Shown: piece after piece, positions 59,194 to 64,000 of the stretch
How the letters are laid out: every line of letters begins with the position of its first letter
How positions within the stretch are numbered: the stretch's first letter is position 1
Origin: Pseudorhizobium tarimense
GTDB taxonomy: Bacteria; Pseudomonadota; Alphaproteobacteria; Rhizobiales; Rhizobiaceae
DNA length: 64,000 bases
Assembly: GCF_022968135.1 (NCBI RefSeq)
Contig: NZ_JALJRA010000002.1
Location: 124,001 to 188,000 of the forward strand
Direction: 5' to 3'
Translations under genes and position numbers: made by a program
The notes under the pieces: generated by a model
What the model saw: the letters and a program-made list of their open reading frames with translations, nothing else
The model's database searches: none
Told to the model about the DNA's origin: nothing

Positions 59194-60305
59194 CGCCGGT
59201 TTTCGGTGGCGCCTTCCACACTGCTATTTTCTTCTTGCGTGGCCTCAATGTCTGCGCGCATTCTCCTCACAAGAGCGAGTTCTGCCTGGAAATCCACGTA
59301 ATGCGGTAGCTTGAGGTGCTCGACGAAGCCCGTCGCCTGTACGTTGTCGGCATGGGAGATCACGAACTCCTCGTCCTGTGCCGGTGCCGTGATGTCCTCC
59401 CCCAGTTCCTCGGCTCGGAGCGCACGGTCGACAAGCGACATGCTCATCGCTTTCCTCTCGCTTTGACCGAAAACGAGGCCGTATCCGCGGGTGAATTGCG
59501 GGGGTGCCTTGGATGATCCCTTGAACTGGTTGACCATCTGGCATTCGGTGACCTGGATGCGGCCCAGCGAAACAGCAAAGCCGATTTCCGGAACCTCCAT
59601 CTCGACCTCCACCTCGCCGATGCGGATCTCGCCGACGAAGGGGTGGTTACGTCCGTATCCACGTTGCGTCGAATAGCCGAGCGCCAGCAGGAAGCCTTCG
59701 TCGCCGCGCGCCAGCGCCTGAAGTCTAAGGTCGCGGCCCATCGGAAATTCCATCGGCTCGCGGGTGAGATCGCCCGGCGGCTCGTCTTGCGGCAGGACAC
59801 TGTCTGCCTCGATCAGCCCTTCGGTGGCGAGAATGTCCGAAACGCGCGTCGTCGCTCCGGGAAGAGGCTCCTTCCGCGACGGTTCCTCGACCGCTTCGTC
59901 ATGCAGAAGCGCCGGGTCAAGAAGCCGGTGCGTATAATCGAACGTCGGTCCGAGAACCTGCCCTCCCGGCAGATCCTTGTACGTCGCCGAAATCCGCCGC
60001 TCGATCTGCATATTTGCCGTGTCGATGGGCACAGACGTGCCGAAGCGCGGTAGCGTTGTGCGATAGGCTCGAAGGAGGAAGATTGCTTCGATCAGGTCGC
60101 CGCGCGACTGCCTGACGGCGAGCGCCGCAAGCGCACGATCATAAAGCGATGCTTCCGCCATCACCCGGTCGACGGCGAGCGAAAGCTGCTCGACGATTTG
60201 CTCCATGGTCAACGACGGCAGAGAGCGGTCTCCGCGTCGGCGGTCGGCGAGGAGGCTATGGGCGGCATTGATGGCGGCCTCGCCACCCTTGACGGCGACA
60301 TACAT
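59190..60305 (-). CDS. phnI: C-P lyase core subunit PhnI (371 aa)
   Basis: Transfers the ribosyl triphosphate from ATP to the phosphonate (a nucleosidase, with PhnG/H/L). Typical stretches: MYVAVKGGEAAINAAHSLLA, TMEQIVEQLSLAVDRVMAEA, EAIFLLRAYRTTLPRFG, FALGYSTQRGYGRNHPF-like (LLALGYSTQRGYGRNHPFVG) and TECQMVNQFKGSSKAPPQFT. Length is standard. Ten bases downstream of phnH. Confidence 0.94.
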   Translation of the reverse strand: MYVAVKGGEAAINAAHSLLADRRRGDRSLPSLTMEQIVEQLSLAVDRVMAEASLYDRALAALAVRQSRGDLIEAIFLLRAYRTTLPRFGTSVPIDTANMQIERRISATYKDLPGGQVLGPTFDYTHRLLDPALLHDEAVEEPSRKEPLPGATTRVSDILATEGLIEADSVLPQDEPPGDLTREPMEFPMGRDLRLQALARGDEGFLLALGYSTQRGYGRNHPFVGEIRIGEVEVEMEVPEIGFAVSLGRIQVTECQMVNQFKGSSKAPPQFTRGYGLVFGQSERKAMSMSLVDRALRAEELGEDITAPAQDEEFVISHADNVQATGFVEHLKLPHYVDFQAELALVRRMRADIEATQEENSSVEGATENRR

Positions 60306-60315
60306 GACGTTCTCC

Positions 60316-60912
60316 TCAGGCCAGCTTGGTTGTTCGGGGCAGGCAGAGCAGCCTGCTTCCGGCGGTCAGGACAACATCGACCCCTCGTGGGAAGAGCGCT
60401 CCATTGCTCTTCCAACTGCCGTCGAAGATGCCAGGCAAGCCTTGGATGTTGACCATCACCTGCTCCTTGATACCCGGCCCCGAAAGCGCGAGCGGACGAC
60501 CTTCGCCAATGGCTTCGACTTCGATGATGATTGTCGTCGACCGATCGGGATATTCCTGGGTGCCGGATGCGAAAAGGTCGAAGGAACAGACGCCGACGGC
60601 GGCCTGCATCAAGGCGAAACGCGCCTCGGCTTTCTCAGATGTCGTGGTGGCGCCAGTGTGGAATGCAATCCACCGAGCGACCGCAGAAGATGCATACGAC
60701 GAATGGAGCCAGACAGGGGTATCTGCATCGCAAAGAGCGAGCGCCACCGCGCCCGCGGCTCGTCCAAGCGGCGAAGGCTGTCCAACGTCTGCATTGACGG
60801 TCTGGATAGTGCCTGGCCGTGACATTCCCTCCATCATCAGACGGAACACAGCCTGAGCGTCGAAGACGGGTTGGCTGAAGCCGCCGGAGAGGGCCCGCGC
60901 ACTCATGCTCAT
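60316..60912 (-). CDS. phnH: C-P lyase core subunit PhnH (198 aa)
   Basis: Structural partner in the PhnGHIJ complex. GGFSQPVFDAQAVFRLMMEG, MSRPGTIQTVNADVGQPSPL, ALCDADTPVWL and LSGPGIKEQVMVNIQGLPGI are characteristic; the C-terminal GVDVVLTAGSRLLCLPRTT also fits. ATG 60912 overlaps the phnG stop (ATGA); ATG 60906 is an alternative. Confidence 0.93.
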   Translation of the reverse strand: MSMSARALSGGFSQPVFDAQAVFRLMMEGMSRPGTIQTVNADVGQPSPLGRAAGAVALALCDADTPVWLHSSYASSAVARWIAFHTGATTTSEKAEARFALMQAAVGVCSFDLFASGTQEYPDRSTTIIIEVEAIGEGRPLALSGPGIKEQVMVNIQGLPGIFDGSWKSNGALFPRGVDVVLTAGSRLLCLPRTTKLA

Positions 60913-61385
60913 CAGTCGTCTCCCCGTACCATGGTGAAGAAGTCGACGCGCGTTGCTGCCGTTTTCTCTGCCTGCTGTCGATCTTCCTCTTGAATTCGGG
61001 CTTCGACCGGCGCAAGGATCTCGCTCTCGACGAAGGCAGCCGTCTGTTCTTCCTGCCAAAGCGCGTCGAAGATCGCCGCCAGTCGGACCTTCGCTTTGTC
61101 GGTGCCGAGCGACTGAGCGTGCCCTGCAGTGCCGGATGAGAGGAGGACGGTCGCGCGAGTCACCGTCGCTTCACCCAGGTTGAAGGGAGCGCCGCCGCCG
61201 CCGATCCGTCCGCGAACCATGACCAGCCCCGTCTCCGGCCCCCGAACCGGGTTGGACTCCGGTTTTATAGGCAGTTTTTCCCATGCAGTGCTCAGTTCGT
61301 CGGCTCTAGCGCGTGCAAGCAATGCGGCGGCACGCCGTCGCGCTTCTTGTTCTGGGGCCAACGGGTTGGAGGAGGAATTTGTCAT
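60912..61385 (-). CDS. phnG: C-P lyase core subunit PhnG (157 aa)
   Basis: First gene of the leftward phn operon. AAALLARARADELSTAWEKL, TGLVMVRGRIGGGGAPFNLG, EATVTRATVLLSSGTAGHAQ and GTDKAKVRLAAIFDALWQEE match PhnG, with the GGAPFNLGE loop intact. ATG 61385 lies next to the phnF-type operator at 61402, which would sit over its promoter. Confidence 0.92.
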   Translation of the reverse strand: MTNSSSNPLAPEQEARRRAAALLARARADELSTAWEKLPIKPESNPVRGPETGLVMVRGRIGGGGAPFNLGEATVTRATVLLSSGTAGHAQSLGTDKAKVRLAAIFDALWQEEQTAAFVESEILAPVEARIQEEDRQQAEKTAATRVDFFTMVRGDD

Positions 61386-61401
61386 CAACAGTCTCACCAA
61401 A

Positions 61402-61425
61402 TGTCTATTGTTATAGACAACTATA
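61402..61425. promoter_or_regulatory. PhnF operator candidate in the phnF-phnG intergenic region
   Basis: TGTCTA (61402-61407), 6 bases, TAGACA (61414-61419) is a perfect inverted repeat; an overlapping one pairs TATAG (61412-61416) with CTATA (61421-61425). GntR/HutC regulators bind TATAGAC-type palindromes of this sort. It lies 17 bases before phnG and 45 before phnF, so one site could control both. Confidence 0.65.
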
Positions 61426-61469
61426 CAATTTAATGTAGAGTTAAAGTGCGGACATAACAAGAGTGTGAC

Positions 61470-62207
61470 ATGGCGATAGATTCGGCGGTTCATCGGCAAA
61501 GCGGGGTAGCCTTGTGGCGGCAGATCGCAGATCGTATTCGGGCCTCGATAGCCAACGGTGAGTATGACGAAACGGGGCGCGTGCCGCCGGAAACTGCGCT
61601 CGCGGCGCAGTTCGGCGTCAACCGGCACACGGTGCGAAGCGCGCTCGCGGCGCTTGCTCAGGAAGGCATCGTCCGCGCCGTGCAAGGCATAGGCACCATG
61701 ATCGAACGCAAGCAGCGCCTGAATTTTCCCATTTCCCGTCGAACACGGTTCAACGAGGGCATCGGGGCGCAGGTGCGGGAAACGGAGGGGCTTCTGCTGT
61801 ATGCGGCAGAGGAGGCCGCATCAGAACATCTGTCGCAACAGCTTCGGCTTGGCCCAGCCGCGCGCGTCATCCGCCTGGAAACGCTACGCAAGGCCGATGG
61901 GCAGCCGGTATCGAGGGCAACCGCCTGGTTTCCGGCGAAGCGGTTTTCAGGCATCGACAACGTCTATCGCTCCACCGGCTCGATCACGGCTGCCTTCCGG
62001 CAACTTGGACTGTCGGACTACGTGCGGGTAACGACGGAGGTGACGGCCACGCATGCAGAAGCTGCGGACATGCAGGATCTCCAACTCTCAGCCGGAGCGA
62101 TCGTGCTGGTGACGCGGTCCTTGAATGCGGATGTCGACGGCGTAGCCGTTCAGTTCGCGGTCAGCCGGTTTCCGGCAGACCGCGTTCAGTTCACAGTCGA
62201 GACCTGA
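61470..62207 (+). CDS. phnF: PhnF, GntR/HutC family regulator of the phn operon (245 aa)
   Basis: N-terminal winged helix: ALWRQIADRIRASIANGEYD, RVPPETALAAQFGVNRHTVR and AALAQEGIVRAVQGIGTMIE. C-terminal UTRA effector domain (about 80-240): RLGPAARVIRLETLRKADGQ, PVSRATAWFPAKRF and VLVTRSLNADVDG. Diverges from phnG, as in other C-P lyase loci, and probably represses it through the palindrome between them. Confidence 0.9.
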   Translation: MAIDSAVHRQSGVALWRQIADRIRASIANGEYDETGRVPPETALAAQFGVNRHTVRSALAALAQEGIVRAVQGIGTMIERKQRLNFPISRRTRFNEGIGAQVRETEGLLLYAAEEAASEHLSQQLRLGPAARVIRLETLRKADGQPVSRATAWFPAKRFSGIDNVYRSTGSITAAFRQLGLSDYVRVTTEVTATHAEAADMQDLQLSAGAIVLVTRSLNADVDGVAVQFAVSRFPADRVQFTVET

Positions 62208-62233
62208 GCCGGAGAAGTGCCCGACGTTTCAAC

Positions 62234-62869
62234 TCAATGGGCGCCGGACATGTCGCCGAGAACTTCCTTGGAAGCCACCGTCGAATCCGGGTTCAGCTTA
62301 TAGACCATCGGCACGCCGGTCGCGAGATTGAGCTTCAGGATCTCGTCCTTCGTCATCCGGTCGAGCACCATGACCAGCGAGCGCAACGAATTGCCGTGCG
62401 CGGCAACCAGAACCGTCTGCCCACGCAGCACGCGCGGAAGGATTTCGGTCATGTAATAGGGCCAGACGCGGGCACCGGTGTCGCGCAGGCTTTCCCCGCC
62501 CGGCGGCGGCACGTCGTAGGATCGGCGCCAGATATGCACCTGCTCCTCACCCCATTTTTCGCGCGCATCGTCCTTGTTCAGGCCGGAGAGATCGCCGTAA
62601 TCACGCTCGTTGAGTGCTTGGTCGCGGATGGTCTCGAGATCCGGCTGACCGACCGTGTCAAGCACGATGCGCAGCGTCTCCTCGGCGCGCTTCAGAACCG
62701 ACGTGAAGGCGATATCGAACGTGAGGCCTGCATCGGCGAGCGCCTGCCCGCCGATTTCTGCTTCCTTGATGCCAAGTTCCGTCAGATCAGGGTCGCGCCA
62801 GCCCGTGAACAGGTTCTTCAAGTTCCACTCGCTCTGGCCGTGGCGAACAAGGACAAGGGTGCCGCTCAT
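62234..62869 (-). CDS. gpmA: 2,3-bisphosphoglycerate-dependent phosphoglycerate mutase GpmA (211 aa)
   Basis: Interconverts 3- and 2-phosphoglycerate in glycolysis. Phosphohistidine motif [20 protein letters not shown], catalytic Glu in [11 protein letters not shown] and second His in [14 protein letters not shown]. The 211-residue form is usual in alphaproteobacteria. 21 bases downstream of dapB, probably cotranscribed. Confidence 0.95.
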   Translation of the reverse strand: MSGTLVLVRHGQSEWNLKNLFTGWRDPDLTELGIKEAEIGGQALADAGLTFDIAFTSVLKRAEETLRIVLDTVGQPDLETIRDQALNERDYGDLSGLNKDDAREKWGEEQVHIWRRSYDVPPPGGESLRDTGARVWPYYMTEILPRVLRGQTVLVAAHGNSLRSLVMVLDRMTKDEILKLNLATGVPMVYKLNPDSTVASKEVLGDMSGAH

Positions 62870-62890
62870 GAAGTCAAATCCTCCGGATGA

Positions 62891-63712
62891 TCAATGGGTA
62901 AGCCCGAGCACGTCGAGCATGTCGTAAAGCCCCGGCTTGCGCGTACGCCCCCAAAGAGCGGACGCAACGGCGCCACGGGCAAAGATGGAGCGGTCGCGGG
63001 CGCTGTGGGAAAGCGTCACGATCTCACCTTCGCCGGCCAGCAGCACGGAGTGATCGCCGACGACGGAGCCGCCGCGCAGCGTCGCAAACCCGATCGTACC
63101 ATCGGAGCGGGCGCCGGTATGGCCATCGCGAACTTTCACCGCATTGGGCTGAAGGGAGATCCCGCGCCCCTTGGCTGCGGCCTCCCCGAGCAGAAGGGCC
63201 GTGCCCGAAGGGGCGTCTACCTTGTGCTTGTGGTGCATTTCCACCACCTCGATATCCCATTGCGCGGCAGGAAGCGCGCGTGCCGCCTGTTCCACAAGCA
63301 CCCCAAGCAGATTGACACCGAGGCTCATATTGCCGGACCTGATGATGCGCGCATGACGCGCCGCCGCTTCGAACTTCTGTTCGTCGTTTGCCGAGCAGCC
63401 GGTTGTGCCGATGACGTGAACGATGCGGGCCTGCGCGGCAAGGCCGGCGAATTCGACACTTCCTGCAGGACTGGTGAAATCCAGGACGCCATCTGCATCG
63501 AGGAACGCTTCGAGCGGATCCGTTGTCACGGAAACACCAAGAGGACCGACTCCGGCAATCTCGCCCGCGTCCTTGCCCACAAAGGGTGAACCGTCTCGCT
63601 CGATCGCCGCATGCAGAACCGCTCCATCGGTCTCATGAATCACCCGGATCAGGGTCTGGCCCATGCGACCGGCAGCCCCTACCACCACGAGTTTCATCGG
63701 GTTGTCGCTCAT
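62891..63712 (-). CDS. dapB: 4-hydroxy-tetrahydrodipicolinate reductase DapB (273 aa)
   Basis: Lysine/diaminopimelate synthesis. Rossmann GxxGxx[18 protein letters not shown], conserved [20 protein letters not shown] holding the catalytic His-His and the KxDxPSGTA substrate loop, and [20 protein letters not shown]. Length is standard. Confidence 0.95.
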   Translation of the reverse strand: MSDNPMKLVVVGAAGRMGQTLIRVIHETDGAVLHAAIERDGSPFVGKDAGEIAGVGPLGVSVTTDPLEAFLDADGVLDFTSPAGSVEFAGLAAQARIVHVIGTTGCSANDEQKFEAAARHARIIRSGNMSLGVNLLGVLVEQAARALPAAQWDIEVVEMHHKHKVDAPSGTALLLGEAAAKGRGISLQPNAVKVRDGHTGARSDGTIGFATLRGGSVVGDHSVLLAGEGEIVTLSHSARDRSIFARGAVASALWGRTRKPGLYDMLDVLGLTH

Positions 63713-63730
63713 GCTGTCAGTGCTTTCATC

Positions 63731-64000
63731 TCAGGAAGTAGGCTCGGGCAGTTGCAGGTTGTTGAGGCGAGCGTAAAGACCGTCCTTGCGCTGTGCAAGC
63801 GTCTCGTGACTTCCCTCCTCGACCAGGCGGCCCTCATGCATAACGACGATCTTGTCGGCATTGACGACGGTCGATAGGCGGTGCGCAATGACGACGACTG
63901 TCCGGCCGCTCATCGCCGTTTCCAGCGCCTTCTGCACGGCAGCTTCCGACTCGTTGTCGAGTGCCGACGTCGCCTCGTCGAGCAGCAGGATGGGCGCGTT
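63731..64000 (-). CDS. ABC exporter ATPase domain, C-terminal part (partial at right edge)
   Basis: On the minus strand from the window edge: [14 protein letters not shown] (Walker B and D-loop), then [20 protein letters not shown] (switch His) and the exporter-type ending [20 protein letters not shown]. The linkage of the nucleotide domain with IAHRLST is typical of MsbA-like fused exporters; the membrane domain lies beyond the window. About 89 residues visible. Confidence 0.85.
   Translation of the reverse strand, partial: NAPILLLDEATSALDNESEAAVQKALETAMSGRTVVVIAHRLSTVVNADKIVVMHEGRLVEEGSHETLAQRKDGLYARLNNLQLPEPTS

Noticed and set aside
1..64000. CRISPR arrays, rRNA operons and insertion sequences
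   Set aside because: No regular repeat-spacer pattern, rRNA sequence or transposase reading frame was found.
37444..64000. Intact tRNA-Thr(GGT) to pair with the fragment at 37385
   Set aside because: I looked for the anticodon stem-loop and T-arm sequence on both strands and saw no second copy in this window.

Overview
The window is a piece of an alphaproteobacterial chromosome, most likely from the Rhizobiaceae (Rhizobium/Agrobacterium/Ensifer/Shinella group). The evidence is a GcrA-type regulator, the phn gene order with two long PhnE permeases, an anti-Shine-Dalgarno small RNA of the rhizobial alpha-r14 type, and the gpmA-dapB pair. No species call is possible from sequence alone.

Layout. 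(1) About 1-37,384: most of a temperate contractile-tailed prophage. From the left edge: a divergent repressor/Cro-like switch with three operators; early genes including a GcrA homologue and an adenine-type DNA methyltransferase; a Toprim primase and an SF3/D5 helicase; a repeat-rich possible replication origin; then a lambda-type head module (Nu1, A, B, W, C/Nu3, D, E, FII-like) joined to a P2-type tail module (V, W, J, I, fibres, sheath, tube, E/E', T, U, X, D). Lysis genes follow (GH19 endolysin, 3-TM holin and two small membrane proteins). Several reverse-strand cargo genes are scattered in the late region: a membrane protein, and a secreted nuclease paired with an Excalibur protein. The integrase and most of the repressor lie left of the window.

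(2) About 37,385-40,700: a 3' fragment of tRNA-Thr(GGT) on the minus strand, then a tightly overlapped leftward operon DUF262 - MAE_28990-like HEPN nuclease - DNA cytosine-5 methyltransferase. It looks like a restriction/abortive-infection cassette. The tRNA fragment lacks its 5' half on the right, so by polarity the inserted element lies to its right. No intact tRNA-Thr is visible in the window.

(3) About 40,700-45,990: ordinary chromosome of small genes: glycine-zipper lipoprotein, DUF883-like membrane protein, YbaK-type deacylase, an alpha-r14 (NfeR1-like) sRNA, a cold-shock protein, a frameshifted M20 dipeptidase and a MarR regulator.

(4) 45,988-48,960: DNA polymerase I, whose proofreading motifs appear inactivated.

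(5) About 48,967-62,207: a complete carbon-phosphorus lyase locus. phnF diverges from phnGHIJKL, a hexapeptide acyltransferase, phnCDEE, a DUF1045 2H-phosphoesterase-like gene, phnM and phnN. PhnCDE import phosphonates; PhnGHIJ with PhnK/L and PhnM convert them to a ribosyl cyclic phosphate; PhnN makes PRPP. No phnP is present, and DUF1045 may fill that step.

(6) 62,234-64,000: gpmA, dapB and the C-terminal part of an ABC exporter ATPase running off the right edge.

Many adjacent genes in both the prophage and the phn locus overlap by 4 bases (ATGA or GTGA), and I used this to choose several starts. Points most worth a second look: the DUF262-HEPN-Dcm operon and its tRNA junction, the exo-deficient Pol I, a GGGAAAC programmed -1 frameshift with downstream hairpin in tail gene E, two candidate frameshift mutations (poly-G tract at 4085 and M20 peptidase), the phage GcrA/methyltransferase pair, and several unannotatably short membrane-protein genes.
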